From the NCBI GenBank assembly GCA_964586595.1, contig CAZPHB010000012.1:19915-83914 (forward strand): a stretch of DNA of 64,000 nucleotides, read 5' to 3'. A program made the translations under genes and the position numbers. Under the pieces are notes generated by a model. That model was not told the origin of the DNA, did no database searches, and worked only from the letters and a program-made list of their open reading frames with translations. Below, piece by piece: positions 1 to 10,200 of this stretch; the stretch's first letter is position 1, and each line of letters starts with the position of its first letter. Source of the stretch: REEB481 sp964586595 (GTDB lineage: Bacteria; Bacteroidota; Bacteroidia; NS11-12g; UBA955).

Positions 1-227
1 GGAGGCAGATCCAGCGCCATCATCGCTACCTGAAGTGCATCGGTGCCATTGGCACAGCCAATCACGTAAGGAACATCGAGGTAAACGGCCAGTTCCTGTT
101 CAAACTTCTTCACCGCCGGACCATTGATAAAAGAGGAGTTGAGGATGACCTCCTTCATTGCTGCATCAACCTCGTCCTGTATCTTCAGGTACTGGGTGCC
201 GAGGTCCACCATTTGAATTTTACGCAT
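1..227 (-). CDS. DegT/DnrJ/EryC1/StrS family aminotransferase, N-terminal fragment
   Basis: This is the N-terminal 75 residues of a PLP-dependent sugar aminotransferase; the rest lies beyond the window edge. The translation starts MRKIQMVDLGTQYLKIQDEV and continues through a segment with FINGP, a VKKFE stretch and IGCANGTDAL. This is the typical opening of the family, and the GTDAL loop contributes to cofactor and dimer contacts in known structures. Related enzymes transaminate nucleotide-linked keto sugars for surface polysaccharide or glycoprotein glycan synthesis. The ATG at 227 fits the family start, and a TATTTTTG box lies 13 nt upstream. The family is clear; the sugar substrate cannot be told from this fragment. 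Confidence 0.88.
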   Translation of the reverse strand, partial: MRKIQMVDLGTQYLKIQDEVDAAMKEVILNSSFINGPAVKKFEQELAVYLDVPYVIGCANGTDALQVAMMALDLP

Positions 228-240
228 GTAATTTCCTGCG

Positions 241-248
241 CAAAAATA
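241..248 (-). promoter_or_regulatory. -7 promoter box of the aminotransferase gene
   Basis: Read on the minus strand this is TATTTTTG, an exact match to the Bacteroidota -7 consensus TAnnTTTG, 13 nt before the ATG at 227. No clear -33 TTG was identified. Confidence 0.5.
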
Positions 249-280
249 GGTCATCTGTTGCAGCCTTACCGCATGCTTGT

Positions 281-1030
281 TTAGGCATTCAGCCCACGCT
301 GCCTCAACACTTCAAACAAGAAGATTCCGGTTGCTACCGATACGTTGAGCGAATCGAAGCCACCGGGCATAGGTATGGCCACACGGGCGTCTGACAGTTG
401 CAATAAAGATGCATCAACGCCTTTCTCTTCATTTCCCATGATGATGGCGAGTGGTCCGCCAAGCGCACTGTCAAACAGCAGTTCCTTGCCTTTTTCGGTC
501 GCTGATGCAATACGCAGTCCATGTTCACGCAGCGCCTTTACGGTTTGCTGCAAATGATCTACCCTGCACACAGGAATGCGAAATACCGCACCGGAAGAAG
601 TTGTCACCACATCCTGACCAACGGCGGCAGAACCTTTGGCAGGTACAATCACGGCATCGGCACCGGCGCAGGCTGCAGTGCGCAGGATGGCGCCAAAATT
701 CCGCACGTCGGTGATGCCGTCAAGAACCAATAGCAGCGGATCTTTGCCGGCCTCGAAACAGCGTGTTACAATTTCCTCCCAGGATTGAAAAGCAATGGGA
801 GAAATAGCGGCTACAATGCCCTGATGATTGGGATTGCTCACCAGAAACGTGAGTTTCTCGGCGGGCGCCTTCACAAAAGGAATTCCTGCTTCTTTGATGG
901 CCGGAATCAACGCACTGATCTTGGCATTCCGGGCTCCGGAATCAATCCATATTTTATCCAGTGTTTGTCCTTTGATAAGCGCCTCTTCTACCGGATGGAT
1001 GCCGAAAATAAACTTCTTCTTGAGCGACAT
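281..1030 (-). CDS. rlmB: 23S rRNA 2'-O-ribose methyltransferase RlmB (TrmH/SpoU family)
   Basis: This 249-residue protein is a SPOUT-class RNA methyltransferase that transfers a methyl group from S-adenosylmethionine to a ribose 2'-hydroxyl, by family analogy G2251 of 23S rRNA. The N-terminal 70 residues (FGIHPVEEAL, HQGIVA) form the RNA substrate-binding domain. The SPOUT knot follows with its three signatures: DVRNFGAILRTA near residue 109, IIMGNEEKGV near 196 and MPGGFDSLNVSVATGI near 222. Length and motif order are normal for RlmB or the related TrmH. The ATG at 1030 abuts the T-tract of a strong hairpin terminator belonging to the upstream gene, leaving almost no room for a separate promoter. 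Family assignment is firm; the exact modified nucleotide is inferred. Confidence 0.92.
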   Translation of the reverse strand: MSLKKKFIFGIHPVEEALIKGQTLDKIWIDSGARNAKISALIPAIKEAGIPFVKAPAEKLTFLVSNPNHQGIVAAISPIAFQSWEEIVTRCFEAGKDPLLLVLDGITDVRNFGAILRTAACAGADAVIVPAKGSAAVGQDVVTTSSGAVFRIPVCRVDHLQQTVKALREHGLRIASATEKGKELLFDSALGGPLAIIMGNEEKGVDASLLQLSDARVAIPMPGGFDSLNVSVATGIFLFEVLRQRGLNA

Positions 1031-1031
1031 A

Positions 1032-1060
1032 TAAAAAAGAAGGCCGCCGAAGCGGCCTTC
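1032..1060 (-). terminator. Intrinsic terminator after the DUF2723 gene
   Basis: On the minus strand a 9-bp perfect stem (GAAGGCCGC paired with GCGGCCTTC) is closed by a TTCG tetraloop and followed by six T. It begins 12 nt after the DUF2723 stop codon. The T-run ends immediately before the rlmB start codon, so it may also set how much transcription enters rlmB. Confidence 0.85.
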
Positions 1061-1072
1061 ATCTCTTTTTTG

Positions 1073-4000
1073 TTAGGGCCTTGAGGCTTGGGTAATGATT
1101 TTTTGGTACTTGTCTGCGAGGGCCGTTTTACCGCGATCTTTGGCCAGGCGCTGCACCGTTTGCATGATGCCAATGGCATTCTGATATTGCTCGGCGGCGG
1201 TGCTGTTTCCACGCTGGTTGAACTGCTTGAAATAGCGCGCATACTGGTTGGCGTTGTCCATGCATTTATCCATCCACACCTCACCTTTCTTATCCTCGCC
1301 AAATTCCATGTACAGCATGGCCAGGTAGTAACGCACTTCGTTTCTGTAAGTGAGCACATTTTCGGGGATTTCAGCGGCAATCAAATCCAACAGTTTCACC
1401 GCTTTGGTGCGGTATTCTTCGGCTGTTTTGTCGAGGTTGGCTTTGTACGCAGCAACATCGGTACCCGGAGGAAGCGTTTGCCTGCCTGAATCCAGAGACA
1501 TCTTCACGCTCATCATGCGGCTGATTTCATTGCTGTACATATCGCCCATATTGATGACCAACTGTTGGAGCGCCTGAGGAACCATCATGGCTTTGTCGTC
1601 CAGATAGAAGTTCTTCTTCTCCTTCATGCCGCCCCAGCGGAACTTCATGAGGTTGTCGTAAGTGCGTTGCTCGGCGATGTTTGCAGGCCGTCCGCGGTCT
1701 TCAGAAACGGTTCCTCCATTAATGGGCACCAGGCGGAAGGACAAACCTTCACACTGCAGCCAGCTGTTCAGACCCATAAAGTCATAACCGCTGGTGGTCG
1801 TAAAGCAGATGGGGCGTTTCCAGCCGCGTTCGGCATTGGTTACAATCAGGTCGAGCATGAGCAGATCACCTTTGCTGAAGTATTCACCAGGCATGCGGAA
1901 GTCAATGAACGACGCTATTTTACCGGTATCTTTAGCTTCTACCAATCCATTTTCAAGGATGGCTTTCCGGTTTACCGGGATCCTGATCTTTCTGGTAGGG
2001 AATACCTCTTCTCTGGTTATGTTCGCCGGGTCTTTACCCAGAACGAAGTTTACCACCTTGCGGCCCTCGGTGAAGCCTGCGGCTTCATCAAATCCATCCA
2101 GGCTGAGGTTTTGGTAACGGATGCCGTACTCAAAACGACCGGCCCGCAGATCGTTCTTGGTAAGGGTGAGCGGCAGCGGATCGGAATTATACACCTTGTC
2201 GAGGAGCACGCTGCTGTACCATTCTGTGGGCAGCAGGCTCTGGTTGATGATGCGCACGTCTGTACGAATACCTTCCACATTCTGTGCGTACCAAAGCGGG
2301 TATGTATCGTTATCGCCATTGGTAAACAGGATGGCATTAGGCGGGCAGCTTTGCAGGTAGTTTTTCGCGTAATCAATGCCCAGATAACGCGCTGAACGGT
2401 CGTGGTCATCCCAGTTTTGGGAAGCCATGAGCACGGGAGCCGCCAACAGGGCTACTGCGCTGGCAGCCATAGCCGCATTGCGGGCGTTTTTGAGGTATTT
2501 GCGCAGCCACTCTGCAATGCCCAACACACCCAGGCCAATCCAGATACAGAACGTTTGGAATGAACCTACCACTGAATAGTCGCGCTCACGCGGTTCAAAT
2601 GGAGGCTGGTTCATGTACACGTTGATCAGGATGCCGGTGAAGAGGAACAGAATCATCACTACCCAAGCATCTTTGTTGCGTTTTTTGAACTGCAGCGACA
2701 TTCCGATGATGCCAATGATGAGCGGCAAGAAGAAATATGTGTTTCTGGCTTTATTGTTCTTCAGGTCATCGGGAAGGTTATTCTGTGTTCCGGTATTCAG
2801 GTAGTCGATGGGCGCAATACCACTCAGCCAGTTGCCATCAAATTGGGTGTTGCCCAGCATGGCCTGCTGGTCGTTTTGCCTGCCCACGAAATTCCACATG
2901 AAGTAGCGCATGTACATGTAGTACAGCTGGTAGCTGAAGAAATAACGGAGGTTGTTGGCAAAGGTGGGCTTCTGTGCGCGGAGCGCACGAAGTTGTTCCT
3001 GTTCTTCTTCCGACAAACCTCCCTGGGCAGCCTTATTCTGCAGGGCGTTGATCATGCCCTGGGTTTTTTCCATGCCACCCCAGTAACGGTAGCCAATATC
3101 ATCGTTCTCTTTGGCCTTGCCCATTCGTGGGAACAAGGTGGTATAGCGTTCGTCAAACTTGTAATCGTATTTGGCACCGGCCAATTTGTATTCCGCAGAA
3201 TCTGCATACCACTTCTCACCCACTTCTTCTGTTTCTACAGGAGGCGCGTTGAAATACGGACCGTAAACCAAGGGGCGGTCGCCGTACTGTTCGCGGTTGA
3301 TGTAGCTCAACAGGTTGAACATATCTTCCGGATTGTTCATGTCGATGGCGGGATTGGCCATGGAACGAAGCACCACCATGGTGTAGGTAGAGTAACCCAA
3401 AAGGATAAAGCTCACAGAAAGCATGGCCAGATTCAGCAGGTATTTCCCTGTGCGGATGCTGTATCTGATTCCGTAAACCAGACCTGCAATCAGCAGTGCA
3501 ATGCCAAACAGCACACCGCTGTAAAACGGCATGCCAAGACTGTTCACAAACAGCTTGTCCATATTGGCCAGGTACCAAACCGTACCGGGTATGATTCCTT
3601 TCATGATGAAGCCCAGCACGCCAAGCGCGATGAGGAACGCGATGATGAGGCCTTTGCGGGTAACCTCATAGCGACGGAAGTAATAAACAAAGGCAACGGC
3701 CGGAATCACCAGCAGGTTCAACAAGTGCGTTCCGATGGCCAGGCCGGTGAGGTAGGCAATCAGGATCAGCCAGCGATCTCCGCCCGGCTTATCGGCATCT
3801 TGTTCCCAGCGCAAAACCGCCCAGAAGGTTATGGCGGTGAAGAACGAACTCAGTGCATATACTTCGGCTTCAACAGCGCTAAACCAGAATGTATCGAGGA
3901 AGGTATTGGAAAATGCAGCGGTGAGGCCGGCTCCGAAGATGAGGATGTTGCGGCCGGTACCTGCTTCTGCGTCATTGCCGTTACCCAGCATTTTTTGTGC

Positions 4001-4300
4001 GAGGTACGTGGTAATCCAGAAGGTGAACATCACACAACCCGCGCTGGCAGCTGCAGACATCGCGTTGATGAACACGGCTGCAATGGCAGGATTGGGTGCG
4101 AAAATGGAAAAAATCCTTCCCAGCAAAAGGAAAAATGGTGCTCCCGGAGGATGCACTACCTGAAGCTTATAGGCGGCGGAAAGAAATTCTCCGCAGTCCC
4201 ATAAACTTACGGATGGTTCCAAAGTGAGCATGTACACCAGGAAGGAAACTGCAAAAGTTACCCAACCCAGCAAAGTATTTAAACGCTTGAAAGACATCAT
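1073..4300 (-). CDS. DUF2723 (TMEM260-like) polytopic membrane protein, probable glycosyltransferase
   Basis: This 1075-residue protein has a hydrophobic N-terminal half with about a dozen predicted membrane segments, then a long soluble C-terminal region. Near residues 30-60 it carries the acidic-loop motif LWDCGEFLSAAYKLQVVHPP, the hallmark of DUF2723. Such D/E-rich first loops are typical of GT-C-fold enzymes that use polyprenyl-phosphate sugars. Human TMEM260, in the same family, is an O-mannosyltransferase, so protein O-glycosylation in the periplasm is a reasonable but unproven role here. The C-terminal region (residues about 960-1060) is helical and TPR-like. The start may be either of two adjacent ATG codons. 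Transcription ends at the strong hairpin at 1032-1060. Confidence 0.85.
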   Translation of the reverse strand: MMSFKRLNTLLGWVTFAVSFLVYMLTLEPSVSLWDCGEFLSAAYKLQVVHPPGAPFFLLLGRIFSIFAPNPAIAAVFINAMSAAASAGCVMFTFWITTYLAQKMLGNGNDAEAGTGRNILIFGAGLTAAFSNTFLDTFWFSAVEAEVYALSSFFTAITFWAVLRWEQDADKPGGDRWLILIAYLTGLAIGTHLLNLLVIPAVAFVYYFRRYEVTRKGLIIAFLIALGVLGFIMKGIIPGTVWYLANMDKLFVNSLGMPFYSGVLFGIALLIAGLVYGIRYSIRTGKYLLNLAMLSVSFILLGYSTYTMVVLRSMANPAIDMNNPEDMFNLLSYINREQYGDRPLVYGPYFNAPPVETEEVGEKWYADSAEYKLAGAKYDYKFDERYTTLFPRMGKAKENDDIGYRYWGGMEKTQGMINALQNKAAQGGLSEEEQEQLRALRAQKPTFANNLRYFFSYQLYYMYMRYFMWNFVGRQNDQQAMLGNTQFDGNWLSGIAPIDYLNTGTQNNLPDDLKNNKARNTYFFLPLIIGIIGMSLQFKKRNKDAWVVMILFLFTGILINVYMNQPPFEPRERDYSVVGSFQTFCIWIGLGVLGIAEWLRKYLKNARNAAMAASAVALLAAPVLMASQNWDDHDRSARYLGIDYAKNYLQSCPPNAILFTNGDNDTYPLWYAQNVEGIRTDVRIINQSLLPTEWYSSVLLDKVYNSDPLPLTLTKNDLRAGRFEYGIRYQNLSLDGFDEAAGFTEGRKVVNFVLGKDPANITREEVFPTRKIRIPVNRKAILENGLVEAKDTGKIASFIDFRMPGEYFSKGDLLMLDLIVTNAERGWKRPICFTTTSGYDFMGLNSWLQCEGLSFRLVPINGGTVSEDRGRPANIAEQRTYDNLMKFRWGGMKEKKNFYLDDKAMMVPQALQQLVINMGDMYSNEISRMMSVKMSLDSGRQTLPPGTDVAAYKANLDKTAEEYRTKAVKLLDLIAAEIPENVLTYRNEVRYYLAMLYMEFGEDKKGEVWMDKCMDNANQYARYFKQFNQRGNSTAAEQYQNAIGIMQTVQRLAKDRGKTALADKYQKIITQASRP

Positions 4301-4318
4301 AGTCGGCTTTAATCCGGG

Positions 4319-4326
4319 CGAAAATA
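4319..4326 (-). promoter_or_regulatory. Possible -7 box of the DUF2723 gene
   Basis: Minus-strand TATTTTCG matches TAnnTTTG with one mismatch, 18 nt before the ATG at 4300 and within the 47-nt gap after gltX. Confidence 0.35.
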
Positions 4327-4347
4327 AGGATTCGGGAGGATTGAACC

Positions 4348-5874
4348 TCAGGGTTTCATATTTTCGGCAGCAGCGCGGAGGCGTTGTACGGCTTTATCCT
4401 TCCCCAGAAGGGCCATCATTTCATAGAGCGGAGGACCGGCGGCAGCCCCGCTGATGGCCAGACGAAGCAATTGCATCCACTGCCCTGTACTTTGCCCGGC
4501 GGCGGCACATTGCGCCTTGAATACTTCCTCAGCAACTGCTGCATCCAACATTCCCAACTGTTCATAAGCCAGAGCGAGGTTGCGCAGAAATTCAGGGGTT
4601 TCCGGTTTCCACTTTTTACCCAGCGCCTGCTGGTCATATTCCTTCGGTTCCAGGAAGAAGTAAGATCCGTCGCGGATGATTTCACCGGGGAAGTTCACCT
4701 TTTCACGCATCAGGCGAACCACTTCCGCGAGGTAGGAAACTTCCGTCTGGTATCCTGCTGCAGCAGCGATTGGAAGCAAATCATGGGCTATGGTTTCAGG
4801 CTGGCGTTCCATCAGGTAATGATGGTTAAACCACAGGGCTTTGTCGAGGTCGAACTTGGCGCCACTCTTACTCACCTTTTCAAGGCTAAATGCTTCAATG
4901 AGTTCATCCATGGTGAATAATTCCCTGTTGAAGCTGGGATGCCAGCCAAGCAGGGCGAGCATGTTTACCACCGCTTCCGGGAAATACCCGGTTTCGCGGT
5001 AACCTGAGGATATTTCACCACTTGCCGGATCTTTCCATTCCAATGGGAACACGGGAAATCCGAGGCGATCACCATCGCGTTTGCTCAGCTTTCCGTTTCC
5101 TTCCGGTTTGAGCAAGAGTGGCAAATGCGCAAATACAGGCATCACCCCTTCCCAACCCAGATAACGGTAGAGCATCACGTGCAGGGGCGCACTGGGCAAC
5201 CACTCTTCACCGCGAATCACGTGACTGATGTTCATCAGGTAATCATCCACCACATTGGCCAGATGATAGGTGGGCATGCCATCGCTTTTGAACAACACCT
5301 TGTCGTCCATCTGGCTGGTATTCACCACCACCCAGCCGCGGATGGCATCGTGAAAGCGCACTTCTTCTTTCCGGGGAAGCTTGATCCGCACCACATAGGG
5401 AGTTCCGTTTTCAAGCCTGCGCTGCACCTCGTCGGCGGGCAGGGTGAGCGAATTATTCATGCTCATGCGGCTCACGGCATCGTACTGCGCGGGCATGCTT
5501 CCTGCTTTCAGGCGCTCGCGCATGGCGTCCAGTTCTTCGGGCGTATCAAAGGCGTAATAGGCATGACCGGCCTGCAGCAACTGATCTGCATATTGGCGGT
5601 ACATCGGCTTGCGTTCGCTTTGACGGTAAGGCGCATGCGGTCCGCCCTGTTCCGGGCCTTCGTCGAACCGAATGCCCACCCATGCCAGCGCCTGAGTGAT
5701 GTACGCTTCGGCACCTGGTACGAAACGGTTTTGATCCGTATCCTCAATACGCAGCAGGCAATCGCCGCCGTGTTTCTTTGCAAACAGGTAATTATATAGT
5801 GCAGTGCGCACCCCGCCAATATGTAAAGGGCCAGTTGGGCTTGGTGCGAAGCGCACGCGGACACGTCTTTCCAT
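4348..5874 (-). CDS. gltX: Glutamate--tRNA ligase (GltX)
   Basis: This 508-residue class I aminoacyl-tRNA synthetase attaches glutamate to tRNA-Glu using ATP in the cytoplasm. The HIGH signature is within PSPTGPLHIGGVRTALYNYL (residues about 11-30), preceded by RVRFAPS, and the KMSKS loop appears as KLSKRDGD near residue 264. Between them is the Glu-binding and tRNA acceptor-binding domain with the DVVDDYLMNISHVIRG-type segment (here NVVDDYLMNISHVIRGEEW). The C-terminal 150 residues form the helical anticodon-binding domain. Length is normal. The gene is divergent from mnmA, and its TAAATTTG box lies only 7 nt before the ATG, so the message probably has almost no leader. Confidence 0.96.
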   Translation of the reverse strand: MERRVRVRFAPSPTGPLHIGGVRTALYNYLFAKKHGGDCLLRIEDTDQNRFVPGAEAYITQALAWVGIRFDEGPEQGGPHAPYRQSERKPMYRQYADQLLQAGHAYYAFDTPEELDAMRERLKAGSMPAQYDAVSRMSMNNSLTLPADEVQRRLENGTPYVVRIKLPRKEEVRFHDAIRGWVVVNTSQMDDKVLFKSDGMPTYHLANVVDDYLMNISHVIRGEEWLPSAPLHVMLYRYLGWEGVMPVFAHLPLLLKPEGNGKLSKRDGDRLGFPVFPLEWKDPASGEISSGYRETGYFPEAVVNMLALLGWHPSFNRELFTMDELIEAFSLEKVSKSGAKFDLDKALWFNHHYLMERQPETIAHDLLPIAAAAGYQTEVSYLAEVVRLMREKVNFPGEIIRDGSYFFLEPKEYDQQALGKKWKPETPEFLRNLALAYEQLGMLDAAVAEEVFKAQCAAAGQSTGQWMQLLRLAISGAAAGPPLYEMMALLGKDKAVQRLRAAAENMKP

Positions 5875-5881
5875 GAGGACG

Positions 5882-5889
5882 CAAATTTA
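5882..5889 (-). promoter_or_regulatory. -7 promoter box of gltX
   Basis: Minus-strand TAAATTTG, an exact match to TAnnTTTG, separated from the gltX ATG by 7 nt. The close spacing predicts a leaderless or near-leaderless transcript. Confidence 0.6.
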
Positions 5890-5953
5890 ACGCATTTCCG
5901 CGGGAGACAGGCTGTTCAGACAGATACAGTGGCAAATAGAACCGCGGCTCAGG

Positions 5954-5961
5954 TATCTTTG
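5954..5961 (+). promoter_or_regulatory. -7 promoter box of mnmA
   Basis: TATCTTTG matches TAnnTTTG exactly and lies only 4 nt before the mnmA ATG at 5966, on the other side of the 91-nt divergent spacer shared with gltX. Confidence 0.6.
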
Positions 5962-5965
5962 CAAC

Positions 5966-7135
5966 ATGGCTCGGGTTGTAGTCGGATTGAGTGGCGGTGT
6001 TGATTCATCAGTGGCCGCCTTGTTGCTGAAACAACAGGGCCATGAGGTGATTGGCATGTACATGCGCAACTGGCACAACGCCGACGTGACCATTGGGAAT
6101 GAATGCCCCTGGATTGACGACAGCAACGATGCCATGCTGGTGGCTGAAAAACTCGGCATTCCTTTTCAGGTGATTGATTTAAGTGAAGCCTACCATCATC
6201 GAATCGTGGAGTACATGTTCGCAGCATATGCCGCCGGCCGCACGCCAAATCCTGATGTACTGTGCAACCGCGAAATCAAGTTTGACGTATTCCTTGAAGC
6301 GGCGCTGAAGCTGGGCGCCGACTATGTGGCAACGGGCCATTATTGCAGAAAAGCAGCAATAGAAATCGGCGGTACGGTTGTGTATCAGTTGCTCAGCGGC
6401 TTGGACTTGAACAAAGACCAAAGCTACTTCCTCTGTCAGATCAAACAGGAGCAATTGGCCAAAGCGCTGTTTCCCATCGGAGCACTCCAAAAAGCCAAAG
6501 TGCGACAACTGGCAGCAGATGCAGGCCTGCACACCGCCGGAAAAAAGGATTCTCAGGGGTTGTGTTTTGTGGGAAAAGTAAAGCTGCCTGTTTTTCTTCA
6601 GCAACAGTTACAGCCCAAGCCGGGAACGGTGGTAGCAATCCCTGCCACCCATCCCAAACTGCAGCAACGCGAAATGAATGCGCTGGGCATCAACCTACCC
6701 ATTGATTGGCAACGCAACGACGGCGTTTCGGTGGGCACACACCAGGGTGCGCATTTTTTCACCGTTGGTCAACGCAAAGGTTTGCAGATTGGCGGACTGG
6801 CAGAACCCCTTTTTGTGCTGCAAACAGATACCAACGAAAACCTCGTTTTTGCCGGACAGGGTGCAGAACATCCGGGTTTATACACCAACGGACTGTTTAT
6901 AGCCGCCAACGACGTGCATTGGATTCGGGAAGATTTGGCCCTGGGAGTGGGTATGGATATGGATGTGCTGTTGCGCATCAGGTACCGGCAAACACCGTTC
7001 CCTGCGCGGCTTTTGTGCACAGCTGAAGGCATGTACATACGCTTTGATGCTCCCCAAAAAAGCGTAACGCGGGGGCAGTTCGCCGCCTGGTATGTTGATG
7101 GAGCCTTGTTGGGCAGCGGTGCCATTACCTGGTAA
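5966..7135 (+). CDS. mnmA: tRNA-specific 2-thiouridylase MnmA
   Basis: This 389-residue enzyme adenylates U34 of the tRNAs for Lys, Glu and Gln and inserts sulfur to give 2-thiouridine. The PP-loop ATP-binding motif SGGVDSS is at residues 9-15. Both catalytic cysteines are present: C100 in NPDVLCNREIKF and C200 in DSQGLCFVG, matching positions 102 and 199 of the E. coli enzyme. The remaining sequence covers the tRNA-binding domain and the C-terminal beta-barrel (TVGQRKGLQIGG near residue 268). Length is normal. It is divergent from gltX, whose product charges one of the same tRNAs. The -7 box 4 nt before the ATG suggests a leaderless message. Confidence 0.96.
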   Translation: MARVVVGLSGGVDSSVAALLLKQQGHEVIGMYMRNWHNADVTIGNECPWIDDSNDAMLVAEKLGIPFQVIDLSEAYHHRIVEYMFAAYAAGRTPNPDVLCNREIKFDVFLEAALKLGADYVATGHYCRKAAIEIGGTVVYQLLSGLDLNKDQSYFLCQIKQEQLAKALFPIGALQKAKVRQLAADAGLHTAGKKDSQGLCFVGKVKLPVFLQQQLQPKPGTVVAIPATHPKLQQREMNALGINLPIDWQRNDGVSVGTHQGAHFFTVGQRKGLQIGGLAEPLFVLQTDTNENLVFAGQGAEHPGLYTNGLFIAANDVHWIREDLALGVGMDMDVLLRIRYRQTPFPARLLCTAEGMYIRFDAPQKSVTRGQFAAWYVDGALLGSGAITW

Positions 7136-7234
7136 GGGAAACGCTTTACTGTTTCCATTCGCATGACATTTCCATGACAATTCTGTGACAATAGCGCATT
7201 AAAAATTGGACTAACTTTACGCGCTAAAGTGATT

Positions 7235-10200
7235 ATGAAAAGAATCTTACTTTTTCTGGTTGGAGTATTTGCTACGGCTGTAGGCCACGCGCAAATTTCT
7301 TCTAAAGGGACCGACTTTTTTTTCGCCTTTCCTCAGATTGACCTGAACCCAGACAGTATGCTGGTTTTCGTGACCAGCGATGTCAATACCACGTTCACCA
7401 TCGAGAACCCCAGGGTGACCGGATCACTGAAGAACTACTCTGTAACGGCGAATAAAGTTACCCGCGTAAATATGCCGGTTTCCACCTTTTACGTTACGGG
7501 GTCTGAAACTGTTCAGAACCTCGGCTGCAGGGTGCGTTCGAAAGATCCGGTATATGTATATCTGTTGAACCTGAAGGAGTTCCGTACTTCCGGAACTTTT
7601 GTACTCCCGGTTAGTGCACTTCCCTACAACACCGAATTTATAGTTTCCAGCTATACGCCTACCTACCGCACAAATCCGGGGTTTGGAACGGCGCAGTATT
7701 CACAGGCGCAGTTTACCATTATTGGTGTTGACGACAACACACCCATTGAAATCATACCCAGGGTGCGCACCGCCAATGGAAAAACAGCGGGAACGCCCTT
7801 CTATGTGACCTTATCACGTGGCCAGGTTTACCAGGTACAAAGTCATATCAATGATGGAAGCACCGCCAATCCGCCTAATACCAACGGTGATTTGAGCGGG
7901 ACTGTGGTGCGCGTGCGCAATGCGTGTAAACGCATCAATGTGCTTTCCGGAGCGGAAAGTGTCATTCTGCCATCTGCCTCTTGTCAGGGGCGGGAGCATT
8001 TGTGGGGGCAACTTTACCCAACCAACGTTTGGGGGATGAAGTACTTCATCAGCCCATTCGTTTCGAGCCGGAATGGTTACCTGTACCGCGTGTATCCGCT
8101 GCAGGACAACACCACGATTTTCGTTGGAGGAACCTCGGTTGGTACCTTTAACCGCACGGGTTGGTACCAGGAAAATGTTGGCACAGAATCGGCGCGTTGC
8201 ATCACATCCAACAAACCGGTGATGGTTGCCCAATACATGAAGGGCAATAACTGCAGCGGATTGAATGATGGCGACCCTGCCATGGTGATGGTACCGGCCA
8301 GCGATCAAATTGTACGCTCGGCTATTGTAGGAACGGCAAACACCAAAAACCTTACCGATCACTACGTAAACGTTATTGTTGACCAGAAATTCAAGAACCG
8401 TGTAAAGCTGAATGGCGCGGCTGTTTCTGCAGGCAGCTTTACGAATGCATGCAACAACATGTGTTATGCCCAAATCAAACTGGCATATTACGGATCACAT
8501 AACCTCACCTGCGACAGCGGTTTCCAGGTGATGACCTATGGTTTCGGCAACTACGAAAGCTATGCTTACTATTCAGGAGCCAACTTTGAAGATTTGCGCT
8601 ACAACATCACCATGATTCAGCCAAACCGTTGTCCTTCCTATCCGGTGTCTTTCATTGGCTCGGGAACCAACGCGCTGGGTTATACCTGGTATTTTGGCGA
8701 TGGTGGAAAAGATACCGGCTCCAAAGTGACGCATCGCTACGAGAAACCGGGCAGCTACATTGCCCGCATGGTAGTTAAGGTGCCCGGTATTTGTGGCACG
8801 TTTGACAGTGTGGTTCGCACAAAAGTGGTGGATGTATTTCCTGGTCCTTCACCCAACTTCCCTGATTCTACCCTGGTTTGTGCCGACAGTCTGAAGCTGA
8901 CCCTGGACGCGGGCTTCAGCAGTAAATTCTTATATAAATGGCAGGACAGCAGCAATAAACAAACATTTCAGGTAACCAAACCCGGAAAATACTGGCTGCG
9001 TGTGTTGGACACTTCTACCAATTGCACTGTGTTTGATTCTACCCGCATTGTATTCGCCAATAAATTAACGGCTGCTTATGCGGCAGACAGCGCATTGCCC
9101 TGCTTTGGAGACAACTACTTTGCGCTCAGGGACTCCAGCAAGGTGACCAACGACAAGATTTCCAGCTTCCGGTGGGTGGTGAAATACCCTTCCAAAGATT
9201 CCATACTGGACACAGAACGCATCAAGGTGTCATTCCAGAATACGGGAAATTACATCCTTCAGTACTTTATCAAAACACAAAAAGGCTGTTCGGACAGCAC
9301 CAGCGGAGTACTTTCTGTTTACGACCGACCAACGGCTGAATTTACTGTTGACACAAACAGAAACTGCCAGGGAGCGCCCTTTAAGTTCACTGCTTCATCC
9401 ACAACGCCTGCGGGAACCATTCGTTCCTACAACTGGCAATGGGGAGATGCCAGCTTTGGTGGTGGTCCGGCGCCTTCCAAATCCTACAACATACACGATA
9501 CCTTCACGGTACGCCATATTGTAATTACCAGCTTTGGCTGTCGCGACACCATGGACTCTTCAGTTGTGGTATTGCCCAAGCCGGTAATGCGATATACCGT
9601 GAATGATACCGGCTTCTGCCTGCGCGGAAACAACTTCACATTCATCAATAAGACCACCATACCCCTTGGCAGTTATCTATTCGATTGGTCATTCCCCGGA
9701 CAGAGTTACATCAATACCGATACCATCAGAAAGTCGTTTACGGCTGCAGGCGCGGTAAATTTCACCCTCACTGCAACTTCAGATGCCGGGTGCAGGGATT
9801 CCGTTCGCGGCAGAATTCAAGTTTATCCGCATCCAACGGCCCGCATCAACCTCACGCCACCGGCAAGCTGTATCAACGGCCCGGCATTTCGAATCAAAGA
9901 CAGCAGCAGCATTGTTGGCGGCTCTTTGAAAGGCAGAACATGGACACTGGGTGACGGCAACAATGATACAGCGCTGTTGATTAGGAATAAGCGCTATGCG
10001 ACCTCGGGAACCTATACCATCACCCTGATTTCCAATTCCAATAAAAATTGCAAAGACACCACTACCGCTACCGCAACGGTGTACGGCAAGCCCAACGCCG
10101 ACTTCAGCATCAGCAAGAGCAGTCAGTGTATTTCAGGGAACAGCTTCACCTTCACAGGAACTGGCAGCTACTTACAGCGTTTGTGGACATACGGAGATAA

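Noticed and set aside
2843..4204. Long plus-strand open frame of 453 codons inside the DUF2723 gene
   Set aside because: It is antisense to a clear family member, and its translation is rich in His/Gln/Val with no family features, as expected for a shadow frame.
7136..7234. Terminator after mnmA (GGAAAC/GTTTCC hairpin)
   Set aside because: The stem is only 6 bp and has no T-tract, so it was not listed as a terminator.
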